Made by a program: the position numbers and the translations under genes. From a virus: DNA of 39,598 nucleotides. Positions 1 through 7,803 of this stretch are shown piece by piece. Location: positions 1 to 39,598 of the IMG/VR virus record IMGVR_UViG_3300044623_000126; one strand, 5' to 3'. The notes under the pieces were generated by a model that worked only from the letters and a program-made list of their open reading frames with translations, ran no database searches and had not been told where the DNA came from. Every line of letters starts with the position of its first letter. Position 1 is the stretch's first letter.

Positions 1-2
1 CT

Positions 3-1541
3 CCTTCTCCTGTTGATTTTGGCCCTGATGCTCGTACTTTCTTAACACCTAAAGAAGAAATTGAACAAGTGGTTGCGGCGCTTCAAGCACCTAAACCTGT
101 AAATCCCGCATTAGTTGCTTATGAAGCATTAGATGCGCGCCCATTTGTACCTGGTCAATGGACAGTTTTGCCGCGTGATGTTGTAAGAGAAGCCGCCATA
201 CAAAACCTTATGCGCGCTTATTCAGATTTCATGGGCAATCCAATTACTAGAATAAGGGCTGAAGCAATGCTTGGCCCAGTTGCAATTAAAAGAGCGGATA
301 AAGCATTATTAGACAAAGGTATTATTTACAAAAATGGCCCAGTAGAAGTTCAATTTGCAAGCGTTGGTTTGACTGCCTCAAAAGCAGATCAATTACTTGT
401 GTTACAAGAAGTAGATAAATTACAAATAAGCAATCCTAAAGTGCGGGCTGTTGTTCACATTGATAAAAATTCTAAAGGTAAATACGGTTGGGCTTACGGT
501 GGCAAAGAAGATCTATGGGTTACGCCTGAAGTTGTAAAAAATCCAACTCTAGGCGCGGCTGAAAAAGGCAAGTTCAAGATGCCTGCTACTGAAGCAACCA
601 CGCAACTTCAATACACGCTTGCACATGAATGGGGTCATCTTATTGATGACATTGTTGATGGAGAACAAACTTTTAGAAGAACACAAGCAATTGCCAGGTT
701 CAAAGCAGAATTTCCTGACTCTTTCAAAAGCGGTTATTCAGCCAAAAATACTAAAGAATTTTATGCTGAAATGTTTACTGAGTTTTATAGGACTGGTGGC
801 CAAACCCCTAACCTGCTTGTGCAGGCTATGGCTAGAGAGTTTGGTTGGAAAGTTCCTGAAGTAGCAGGGCCTAAGTATGTGGCGGCTAGAAAACCTGCTA
901 GTTATTTCACGCCTGATAAGGCTTTGCAATTAGAAGAAGGCGTACCGTGGCGGCCTGAAGGTGAGAACTTGTATCTTAAAAAGGTACTTGATGAACAAGG
1001 ATTTAACGGCAAGCCTAGAGTTGTTTCAGCAACGGAATACAAGAAAGCCGTGGACTCAGGAGCAGTGCCTTTACATAGAGGTGTTGCAGGAGACACCCCT
1101 GAACAGGTAGATCAATTTGTGGCTCAATTGCTTACAGGGGATACTCCTTATGTTGGGCGTGGAATGTTTGGTGATGGCACTTATTTCACCGACAAACCAT
1201 CAACAGCGCTCAAGTTTGCCAAAGAGGACAGGTTTGGAAACCCAATTGAATTTGGTAAAACAATAGAAGCGGCCTTAGACCCGCGGGCAAAGATTGCGTT
1301 CTTAGATGACATAAAAGAAGAATTTATGAGTACGACAAGAATGACCCAGGCTCAAAAAGATTTTTATTACTCTTTCCCGCAAGATTTTTATGAAGATGCA
1401 AGCATGTGGGCCGCGTCTAATGGCTATGACGCTATTTTGATCAGAAACCCAGTGGTGAATTGGCAATCGCAAGAAGCATTACCTGATTTGTACACAATTG
1501 TTTTGAACAGAACAGCCCTAATCATTAAGGAGATGCCATGA
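3..1541 (+). CDS. MuF-type head protein C-terminal part: zincin metallopeptidase plus ADP-ribosyltransferase-like domain (5' truncated)
   Basis: The frame is open from base 3, so the gene enters from outside the window. The GTG at 69 is the first start codon inside it but has no convincing ribosome site. Bases 624-638 encode HEWGH, a gluzincin zinc motif, and EFYAEMFTEFY lies about 45 residues later, where a third zinc ligand (Glu) is expected. The C-terminal third reads LHRG (about 1071-1082), then GDGTYFTD (1170-1193), then a strand ending in a conserved-looking hydrophobic tail. This matches the H-Y core of ADP-ribosyltransferase/PARP-like folds; the third catalytic residue is uncertain, with the Glu in QSQEALPD a candidate. 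The right edge of the window ends inside a MuF domain, so this is probably the rest of the same virion protein. MuF proteins in other phages carry toxin or effector domains injected with the DNA. Domain calls are by motif; activity is inference. Confidence 0.72.
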   Translation, partial: PSPVDFGPDARTFLTPKEEIEQVVAALQAPKPVNPALVAYEALDARPFVPGQWTVLPRDVVREAAIQNLMRAYSDFMGNPITRIRAEAMLGPVAIKRADKALLDKGIIYKNGPVEVQFASVGLTASKADQLLVLQEVDKLQISNPKVRAVVHIDKNSKGKYGWAYGGKEDLWVTPEVVKNPTLGAAEKGKFKMPATEATTQLQYTLAHEWGHLIDDIVDGEQTFRRTQAIARFKAEFPDSFKSGYSAKNTKEFYAEMFTEFYRTGGQTPNLLVQAMAREFGWKVPEVAGPKYVAARKPASYFTPDKALQLEEGVPWRPEGENLYLKKVLDEQGFNGKPRVVSATEYKKAVDSGAVPLHRGVAGDTPEQVDQFVAQLLTGDTPYVGRGMFGDGTYFTDKPSTALKFAKEDRFGNPIEFGKTIEAALDPRAKIAFLDDIKEEFMSTTRMTQAQKDFYYSFPQDFYEDASMWAASNGYDAILIRNPVVNWQSQEALPDLYTIVLNRTALIIKEMP

Positions 1542-1747
1542 CAGAAGTAGAAATAAGCCGCAAGGCGGGCGTACTTGTTGCCTACCTTAATCAAGGGGCT
1601 GTTGAACGGTTGTTTGATGCGCTTAAAAAAAGCACTTCTTACAACACATTACAAGAGCCATACAAAACATGGCTCACTGATCACTCAGCAATACCAACAA
1701 AAGATTTGCGGGCAAACGCAAAAAAGGCAAGAAAGGCAAAGGTGTAA
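1538..1747 (+). CDS. Small basic hypothetical protein in head operon
   Basis: A 69-residue protein whose ATG overlaps the stop of the preceding gene (ATGA), with AAGGAG just upstream. It has an N-terminal predicted helix and a Lys/Ala-rich basic tail (KDLRANAKKARKAKV). I recognise no family. Position between the MuF effector gene and the protease gene suggests a head-associated or accessory role, possibly an antidote or chaperone for the upstream effector; this is guesswork from position only. Confidence 0.7.
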   Translation: MTEVEISRKAGVLVAYLNQGAVERLFDALKKSTSYNTLQEPYKTWLTDHSAIPTKDLRANAKKARKAKV

Positions 1748-1750
1748 CTA

Positions 1751-1915
1751 ATGAAAGATGAAAGTTGTGATCCACCTAGAGATGTTGAGTGGGCAGAAGC
1801 ATCAATACTAGAAGTAGTGTTAAGCGCACAAGAAGGCATACCTGGTGCAAAAGCAGAATTACAACGCAGGGAAAAGGAAGTTGATACTCTTAGCGCAAAT
1901 GGTGTTAAGGAGTAA
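1751..1915 (+). CDS. Small acidic hypothetical protein
   Basis: ATG at 1751 gives 54 residues ending in TAA at 1913-1915, three bases after the previous stop. The product is acidic and helical (many Glu, Ala, Leu), starting MKDESCDPPRDVEW. It has no obvious Shine-Dalgarno site and would rely on translational coupling. Its last codons contain the AAGGAG that serves the next gene at 1918. No recognised family. Confidence 0.5.
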   Translation: MKDESCDPPRDVEWAEASILEVVLSAQEGIPGAKAELQRREKEVDTLSANGVKE

Positions 1916-1917
1916 GC

Positions 1918-4005
1918 ATGAGTGATGGATTTGTTCCACCTCAAGAAGTGCGCAATAACGCCAAACGCGGTTTAGAACTTAGAGCCAAACATAATCGTGG
2001 CGGTACAGAGGTTGGAGTTGCTCGCGCCCGCGACTTATCAAACGGAAAAGCATTATCATTAGAAACCTTAAACCGCATGAATTCTTACTTTGCTCGCCAT
2101 GAAGTAGATAAAAAAGGTGAAGGTTGGGGCGTAGATAGCGCAGGCTACATTGCTTGGTTGCTATGGGGCGGAGACGCTGGCAGGGCATGGGCTAAAAGAA
2201 TTACCAGTGAACAGGAAAACAAGGAGAAATCAATGGCAAGCAATCTAACAACCACCTCATACTTTAGTATTGAGAAGGCTGATCGCAACGCAGACGGCAC
2301 AATGACCGTTTATGGAAAGGCCACTGATGACTCAATTGACATTGATCAACAGATTTGTGACGGCGATTGGCTAAAGCGCGCCATGCCCGCCTGGTTTAAG
2401 TCGGGCGGAAACATTAGAGAACAACACAGCAACATTGCCGCTGGCGTTGCAAAAGAGTATGAGGCAAAGGCTGATGGACATTACATTGGTGTTTTAGTTG
2501 TAGATCCTGTTTCAGTTAAAAAGGTAGATGCTGGCGTACTCAAGGGCTTTTCAGTAGGCATCAAAAACCCACGCGTTGTACGCGATAGCAAAGCCGCAAA
2601 TGGCCGCATTGTTGATGGTCAGATTGTGGAAGTATCTTTAGTAGATCGCCCTGCCAACCCTAACTGCCAGTTGGTTTTGGCTAAGTCTGTTGATGGTGAG
2701 AAAGATTTGGTACAGGTAGAGGAATGGATTGAGAAAAAAGAGGGTGAAGAAGATTTTACTCAAGTAATTAAACCGCGTAAGGGTGAGCCTGCGGACAAAG
2801 AATTATACGCAGAGGTTATACAGGCGGCTAAAGCAAAATTTGATGTGTACCCATCTGCCTACGCTAATGCCTGGGTAGTCCGCGAATACAAAAAGCGCGG
2901 CGGCAAATACAAGGCAGAAAGTAAGAAAAAAGGTTTACAATCTGACAGTAATTCAATAAAGGAGCGCCCAATGGGATCAGAAACAATTGCTGTACCTGAG
3001 TCTATTTTTGGTGATCTTTTTAAGTTTGATAAAGGTGAGTATGAGCGCGCCCGCGAAGCGTTAGCAAATCTCATTTCTATTGAAGCGCAAGGAATGAAGG
3101 AAGGTCACAATGAACTTTCTTCTATCTCACATTTACTAGAAGCCGTTTCTCATCTCCATGCTTGGTATGAGGGCGAAGAAGCAGAGGGAGAAATCATGGA
3201 AGAAACGGAAATTGAAATGGCAACAAAGCCTGAAGAAAAAGAAATGAAGCCTATGAAAGGCGAAACAAAAGAAGAATTCAAAGCGCGCTGTAAAGAAGCG
3301 GGCATGAAGGAAGATACAATTAACGCTATGTATGACAAGTACATGGCCGCTGAAAAGTCTGCACACAAAGACATGAAGCCTATGAAGGGCGAGACAGAAA
3401 AAGAATTTAAGGCTCGTTGCAAAAATGTAGGTATGTCAGACAAAGAAGCAGATGATTGCTTTAAGAACTACATGAAATCTTTAGAAGAAACAGACAAGTC
3501 TAACGCGGCTACCGACATGACACCAACAGCGGAGACAGGCGCAAACCTAGACACTGCAACAATCATTCCTCCTGCGGACACACCTAAATCTGCGGAAGCA
3601 GAAGATGCACCAGTTGCAGAAGAAGCAACTGAAGAAGTTACAGAAGAAGTTTCTGTTGATGAAAACTCAACAGATAAGTTAGAAGCCATAGTAGAAGAAG
3701 TGGTAGAAAAAGCAACAAAGGCTCTCAAATCAGAGATTGCCAACCTTGTATCCGCAAAAGAGGCGGCTGAGGTTAGAGCAATGAGTTTGGAAACTGAGTT
3801 GGCAACCGCAAAATCTTTGGCTCTAGGTGGTGGCCCTAAGCGAACAGTAAGCCCAATAGATGTGAAAGCAACTAATGATCTACTTACTAAGGCCGCTGTT
3901 TACAAAGAAAAAGCAAGAGCAACAACAGACATAACACTTGCTAAGGGTTACAAAATACTTGCAGATGAATTTATTGCAGAGTATGAAAAAACCCTTAATA
4001 AGTAA
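1918..4005 (+). CDS. HK97-type prohead protease fused to scaffold-like region, with N-terminal extra domain
   Basis: A 695-residue polyprotein. Residues 1-100 form a separate domain (RARDLSNGKALS, YIAWLLWGGDAGRAW) often seen next to phage head genes. Residues ~110-260 look like a serine (S78/HK97-like) prohead protease: His170 in REQHS, Ser212 in LKGFSVGI, then EVSLVDRPANP. About residues 298-338 is a YPSAYANAW...RGGKY module (DUF5872-like). From residue 352 on the chain is acidic and helical, with two tandem 43-residue KPMKGET repeats and a Glu-rich coiled-coil tail, as expected of a scaffold. Two internal in-frame ATGs with ribosome sites (2233, 2971) could yield protease-only-start and scaffold-only products, as known for lambda C/Nu3. 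In the family the protease cleaves scaffold and capsid in the procapsid. The protease call is strong; the scaffold role is inferred. Confidence 0.85.
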   Translation: MSDGFVPPQEVRNNAKRGLELRAKHNRGGTEVGVARARDLSNGKALSLETLNRMNSYFARHEVDKKGEGWGVDSAGYIAWLLWGGDAGRAWAKRITSEQENKEKSMASNLTTTSYFSIEKADRNADGTMTVYGKATDDSIDIDQQICDGDWLKRAMPAWFKSGGNIREQHSNIAAGVAKEYEAKADGHYIGVLVVDPVSVKKVDAGVLKGFSVGIKNPRVVRDSKAANGRIVDGQIVEVSLVDRPANPNCQLVLAKSVDGEKDLVQVEEWIEKKEGEEDFTQVIKPRKGEPADKELYAEVIQAAKAKFDVYPSAYANAWVVREYKKRGGKYKAESKKKGLQSDSNSIKERPMGSETIAVPESIFGDLFKFDKGEYERAREALANLISIEAQGMKEGHNELSSISHLLEAVSHLHAWYEGEEAEGEIMEETEIEMATKPEEKEMKPMKGETKEEFKARCKEAGMKEDTINAMYDKYMAAEKSAHKDMKPMKGETEKEFKARCKNVGMSDKEADDCFKNYMKSLEETDKSNAATDMTPTAETGANLDTATIIPPADTPKSAEAEDAPVAEEATEEVTEEVSVDENSTDKLEAIVEEVVEKATKALKSEIANLVSAKEAAEVRAMSLETELATAKSLALGGGPKRTVSPIDVKATNDLLTKAAVYKEKARATTDITLAKGYKILADEFIAEYEKTLNK
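2221..2235 (+). promoter_or_regulatory. Internal ribosome binding site and in-frame ATG (protease domain start)
   Basis: AAGGAG lies 6 nt before an ATG at 2233 that is in frame with the long gene (codon 106). Initiation here would make a protease without the N-terminal domain. The N-terminal 105 residues therefore look like a formerly separate gene fused to the protease. Confidence 0.55.
2958..2973 (+). promoter_or_regulatory. Internal ribosome binding site and in-frame ATG (scaffold start)
   Basis: AAAGGAG followed six bases later by ATG at 2971, in frame (codon 352) and exactly at the boundary where the protease/DUF5872-like part gives way to the acidic helical part. This is the expected layout for independent production of a scaffolding protein. 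A weaker third candidate (GGGAG before ATG at 3196) also lies in frame. Confidence 0.6.
3238..3480 (+). repeat. Tandem 43-codon repeat in scaffold-like region
   Basis: Two copies of a roughly 40-residue unit starting MKPMKGET and containing EFKARCK, beginning at 3244 and 3373 (129 bases, 43 codons apart). The unit continues as a short helical segment ending in a Tyr-Met pair (KYMAA / NYMKS). The copies differ at many third positions, so the duplication is old. Confidence 0.75.
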
Positions 4006-4034
4006 TCCAACCTAATCTCTGAAAGGAAACACAA

Positions 4035-5720
4035 ATGGCATTAACGCCCCCAAAGGCCGCCGATTTATTCAGTGATGCAAGCCCTAAAGAAGCCGCAGAA
4101 CGCTTTGAAGAATACTCAATTGAACTAAACAAGAGTCTCTCAAACGCTTCTCACACACCAGGACAAGCACCAACTGTAGATGCAATTACAACACTAGAAG
4201 CACTAGCGGCTAACAAGTCACTATCAGGTGACGCTATGAACGGTTTGAATACTGCTCTAGCGGCTCAGCGCATGGCAATGCAGGACATTCAGAAGGAAAT
4301 CACACTTACTTCTCCATTGTCATCATCATTTGCCGCGTTTGACCTTGAAGCACCTTCTAAGTTACTTACACCACGCCCAACACCACTCCGCAACCGTATT
4401 CCACGCAAAAAAGGCGTTGGTACTTCTCACAGAGTAAAGCGCGTACTTGGTTACACAGGTACAGGTACAGGTGGACAAGGACAGATTTGGCCTGGTATTT
4501 CTGAAAACACACAGAACAACTTTGCAGGTGGCGGTTCTACTCCACTTGAGTTGATCCGTGGCCCACAGATCTCTTACACCGCAGATGACTTAATTCTGCC
4601 TTACAACTCATACTCACTATCTGATCAGGTTTCATTTGATGCAAACTTCTCAGGTATGGGTTACCAGGATCTCCGCCAACTATCATCAACTTCAACTCTA
4701 TACGCAACAATGCTTATGGAAGAACGCATGATGCTAATGGCTCGCGGTACTGCTTCAGGTTACTCAGGAGCGATTGCCGCTCCAACAGCACTTGTTGCAT
4801 CATCTCCTGCGGCTTCAGGTTCACAAACTGCACTTGCATCAGGCACTTACTATGTTTACATCACCGCAGACGCAGGTATTTCCGCTAACGGTTTTGGTGA
4901 GTCAATTGTTTCAGCACTTGCAACAGAAACCGTAAACACAGGTGATGTTCTTTCTGTTTCCTTCACAGGTTCAGTTGGCGCACTTGGTTACAATGTTTAT
5001 GTTGGAACTACAACAGGAACAGCAAACGCTAAGTTACAGGGAACAGTAAAGGGCGGCTTAACTGTAATCATTCAGGGCGCTTCTGCAACTAACCTTCCTG
5101 CAAATAACTTTGCGTTTTCTACAACAGGAGCAGCCGCATCACGCGCTAACGCTGATACATCTGCTTACGCAACTGGTTATGACGGAATTCTTCCAACAGT
5201 TCTAGGGCCTAACACTGGCTTTAACAACGCAATTAACAGCGCTTTCTCAACTGCTAACCCAGGTGTAGAATTCCAAACTGTTTTTGCTAATCTCTATCAG
5301 AATGTAAAGGCTGATCCTGACATTGTTCTTTTGAACGGTAATGATCGTAAGCAACTATCTGATGCAATCAAGAATGGCTCAACTGCTAACTACCGTTTGG
5401 TAATTAACAACCCAGGTGAGCAAGGCACAACATACGGTTCAATCGTGACAGGACTTCAGAATGAAGTTACTGGTAAGGCCGTGGATCTTATGGTTCACCC
5501 CTGGTTAAACTCAGGTGTTGCACCTGTTCTTTCATGGACACTGCCAATTCCTGATACACAGGTATCTGATGTATGGGCGAACTTCTTGGTACAGGACTAC
5601 ATGGGTATCCAGTGGCCAGTAACTCAGTTCACTTATGACTTCTCAACATACTTCCGCGGAACTTTCTTCTGCACCGCTCCTGCATGGAACGGCGCAGTTT
5701 CAGGAATTCAAACAGCGTAA
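4035..5720 (+). CDS. Major capsid protein (HK97 fold) with inserted beta-sandwich domain
   Basis: A 561-residue protein preceded by GAAAGGAAAC, directly after the protease/scaffold gene, the standard place for the major capsid protein. The N-terminal ~100 residues are helical (a delta-like arm), followed by a PRPTPLRNRIPRK segment and long stretches rich in Ser/Thr/Gly. Residues ~250-355 (about 4785-5100) form a Thr/Ser/Val-rich insert with a GTYYVYITA strand and a GYNVYVGTT strand, typical of an Ig/FN3-like beta-sandwich; the capsid sequence resumes after it (ANADTSAYATGYDG). Such inserts in capsid proteins are usually surface-exposed. The capsid call rests on order, length and composition. 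Confidence 0.85.
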   Translation: MALTPPKAADLFSDASPKEAAERFEEYSIELNKSLSNASHTPGQAPTVDAITTLEALAANKSLSGDAMNGLNTALAAQRMAMQDIQKEITLTSPLSSSFAAFDLEAPSKLLTPRPTPLRNRIPRKKGVGTSHRVKRVLGYTGTGTGGQGQIWPGISENTQNNFAGGGSTPLELIRGPQISYTADDLILPYNSYSLSDQVSFDANFSGMGYQDLRQLSSTSTLYATMLMEERMMLMARGTASGYSGAIAAPTALVASSPAASGSQTALASGTYYVYITADAGISANGFGESIVSALATETVNTGDVLSVSFTGSVGALGYNVYVGTTTGTANAKLQGTVKGGLTVIIQGASATNLPANNFAFSTTGAAASRANADTSAYATGYDGILPTVLGPNTGFNNAINSAFSTANPGVEFQTVFANLYQNVKADPDIVLLNGNDRKQLSDAIKNGSTANYRLVINNPGEQGTTYGSIVTGLQNEVTGKAVDLMVHPWLNSGVAPVLSWTLPIPDTQVSDVWANFLVQDYMGIQWPVTQFTYDFSTYFRGTFFCTAPAWNGAVSGIQTA

Positions 5721-5833
5721 TGTGTTTAGAATGTGGTTGTAACCAGCCAACAAATAGTCATGGCGGAGGTCAGATTGTATTACCTGACGGCACTCCATCA
5801 CACATGACTACGGCTGAAATAATCACAGAATAA
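5720..5833 (+). CDS. 37-residue Cys-rich microprotein
   Basis: ATG overlaps the capsid stop (TAATG). The product begins MCLECGCNQ, so three cysteines sit in CxxCxC spacing with a His later, which could bind a metal. It lies just before a transcription terminator, so it is the last gene of the capsid transcript. No family recognised; translational coupling to the capsid gene is likely because no separate ribosome site is visible. Confidence 0.5.
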   Translation: MCLECGCNQPTNSHGGGQIVLPDGTPSHMTTAEIITE

Positions 5834-5853
5834 CAATTGAATAATGAAGGGAG

Positions 5854-5882
5854 GGGTGCGGTGTAAAAGCCGCACCCTTTCT
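5854..5882 (+). terminator. Intrinsic terminator after capsid genes
   Basis: Perfect 8-bp stem GGGTGCGG (5854-5861) and CCGCACCC (5870-5877) with an 8-nt loop, followed by TTTCTC. It would limit read-through from the very highly expressed capsid gene into the connector genes. Confidence 0.85.
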
Positions 5883-5901
5883 CAATTAACTAGGAGGCAA
5901 A

Positions 5902-6177
5902 ATGGCTAGATGGGTAGCACCTGACAGGGGTGTAAAAGAAACTGTTATTGACGGCAAAAGTTACTTTACGGATCGCCAGGGTATTTACAATGTAGAAAAT
6001 AAATCGCATCAGAAGGCAATGAAGGCTGAAGGATTTTTTGAAGCATCACTTAATCCAATTTCTAGTGATGACCGCAAGCGCGGATTTAGTTGCGTAGAAT
6101 GTGGCTTTGAGGGTTGGTTTCGCAAGTGTGGGCGTTGCGGATACCAGTCGCAAGACATACCGCGAGATGGAGAATAA
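5902..6177 (+). CDS. Zinc-ribbon protein in head-tail region
   Basis: A 91-residue protein after a strong AGGAGG site. The first ~55 residues are a small mixed alpha/beta region (SYFTDRQGIYNV); the end holds two Cys pairs (CVEC and CGRC, about 10 residues apart), a zinc ribbon. The position between capsid and connector genes points to a minor head or neck protein, or a regulator of late genes; the sequence does not decide. No named family. Confidence 0.7.
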   Translation: MARWVAPDRGVKETVIDGKSYFTDRQGIYNVENKSHQKAMKAEGFFEASLNPISSDDRKRGFSCVECGFEGWFRKCGRCGYQSQDIPRDGE

Positions 6178-6180
6178 AAA

Positions 6181-7074
6181 ATGGCCGTAGGTATCACGCC
6201 TGACATTAGTGGTGAGAACCCATACATCAGTGTGGCTGAATACAAAAACGCACCAACAGCAATTAACTTTGACATGTTAGTTGTAGGCGGTAACGCGGCG
6301 GCTCAAGACGCAGAACTTGCAGAAGTTATCTTGCGCGCTTCTTCATACATGAATGAATACCTAAACCAAAATTTAGTGGCAACTCAATACACAGAAACAC
6401 AGCGCATACGCTATTCAGCATCAGGCGGGTATTACGCACTGCACCCATACAACGCGCCTATTGTTTCTTTGTCTGCATTTTATTACGGGGCAAACCCAAA
6501 CCAATTAAATGAATTACAGGACTGCTCAATAGCATGGTTTGAAGGGCAACAAATCATTATCCCTGGCAATCAAATTGGTTGGAACTATACTTCTCAAGGC
6601 CCGCTTCAATTTGGTGGTTCTATTGGGCAAAGTAATTGGACATTTACAAAATACACATACATTGCAGGGTTTGCTAACACAGAAATTGCCGTGGCTACCC
6701 TTGCAGGAGATAGCACCCTAACCGTAGCCAGTGGAGTAGGTATTTTGCCAGGCGAGCAGTACCGCATTTTTGATGGTCAGAGAACTGAACGCGTGACTGT
6801 TGCAAGCAACTACACCTATGGATCAACAACAGTTCCTTTAGTTGCTCCCATGCTCTTTGCTCATGGTGTTGGCGCGACATTTAGCAACATGCCAACTGTT
6901 CTAAAGCAAGCCTGTATTTTAATTACAAGCGCATTTATTAAAATGCGTGGTGATGCTTCAACTACTATGGCTTACACAACCTCACCCGCAGGCAACATTC
7001 CTGGCTCTGTTCGCTATGGCAGTGACATAGCCGTTGCCCTAGACATGGTAAACAAGTACCGCAGGATCAGATAA
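6181..7074 (+). CDS. Head-tail connector (adaptor) protein
   Basis: A 297-residue protein following the zinc-ribbon gene. It begins with an alpha-helical region (ILRASSYMNEYLNQNL) typical of gp6/gp15-type adaptors, which bind the portal ring after packaging. The middle part is beta-rich (STLTVASGVGILPGEQYRIF) and the C-terminus returns to helix (ACILITSAFIKMRG). This is long for an adaptor, so the central beta region is an insert. Order (capsid, adaptor, tail terminator, tail tube) supports the call. Confidence 0.65.
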   Translation: MAVGITPDISGENPYISVAEYKNAPTAINFDMLVVGGNAAAQDAELAEVILRASSYMNEYLNQNLVATQYTETQRIRYSASGGYYALHPYNAPIVSLSAFYYGANPNQLNELQDCSIAWFEGQQIIIPGNQIGWNYTSQGPLQFGGSIGQSNWTFTKYTYIAGFANTEIAVATLAGDSTLTVASGVGILPGEQYRIFDGQRTERVTVASNYTYGSTTVPLVAPMLFAHGVGATFSNMPTVLKQACILITSAFIKMRGDASTTMAYTTSPAGNIPGSVRYGSDIAVALDMVNKYRRIR

Positions 7075-7580
7075 TGACTGTTGTGCCTACTCTTACAGGA
7101 CGCAATGCGGTACGCCAAACGCTTTCCTTGTTTTTAGCCAACCCGCGTATTCTTAATGTAAATCAAGTATTTACTTCTTTTCCAAAGATTATCAATTACC
7201 AGGTAAACGCTGAGCCAGGCCAATCTACAAGAGCGGCGATTGTTGTTTACATTGCTGATGAGTATGAAACACGCCTAGCAATTGGCGGGGCAACTAATGG
7301 TTGGAAACGCGTTGATTACACCGTAATTGTTCAGATTTTCTGCATTTCTTTTCATAGAGACGCAGAAGATGTTATGACTGATTTTGACACAATCGTTGAT
7401 AACATCAAGGAGCGCTTGAGATCAGATCATAACTTTGGCGATCCAACAGGAAATCTTGTATGGCAAGGAGCAGAGCCAGTTATTCAGGCCCGCTATGGAG
7501 AGCCTTCTACTGAAAAAGAAGGCGTTACAGAAATCTTTGCTGAGATACAATTCCCAGTAACACAGATGATCCAGGCATAA
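7074..7580 (+). CDS. Tail terminator-like protein
   Basis: A 168-residue protein whose ATG overlaps the connector stop (TAATG). It has the alpha/beta pattern of tail terminators: an N-terminal helix, several strands including VDYTVIVQIFCISF, and a helix with VDNIKERLRSDHN. In siphoviruses the terminator caps the tail tube and joins it to the head. The order right before the tail-tube gene fits. The family call is from order and size rather than a decisive motif. Confidence 0.6.
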   Translation: MTVVPTLTGRNAVRQTLSLFLANPRILNVNQVFTSFPKIINYQVNAEPGQSTRAAIVVYIADEYETRLAIGGATNGWKRVDYTVIVQIFCISFHRDAEDVMTDFDTIVDNIKERLRSDHNFGDPTGNLVWQGAEPVIQARYGEPSTEKEGVTEIFAEIQFPVTQMIQA

Positions 7581-7585
7581 GGAGC

Positions 7586-7798
7586 ATGATGAAGTACAAA
7601 TACAATGGAACTGATGAACGCGTGTTCCCTAGTGTTGGGGTAACTGTAAAACCTGGTGATGAGTTTGACGCACCTGAAGGATTTGTTGCCGCAAATGTAA
7701 CACTTGCAAGCGCAAAGCCATCAGTTACAGAACCAACAAAACCAACAGAAACAATAACAACTATGTCTGCCGCGTCAGACAAGAAACTAGGAGCGTGA
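7586..7798 (+). CDS. Small conserved actinophage structural accessory protein
   Basis: 70 residues, start MMKYKYNGTDERVFPS, with AAGGAG upstream; the second ATG (7589) is an equally possible start. The pattern of a short beta domain (Y-x-G...VFP...VKPGDEFDAPEGF) followed by a Thr/Pro-rich tail is common between connector and tail-tube genes of actinophages. Its role there is unknown to me; a minor tail or capsid-tail accessory is likely. Confidence 0.6.
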   Translation: MMKYKYNGTDERVFPSVGVTVKPGDEFDAPEGFVAANVTLASAKPSVTEPTKPTETITTMSAASDKKLGA

Positions 7799-7803
7799 AA
7801 TAA

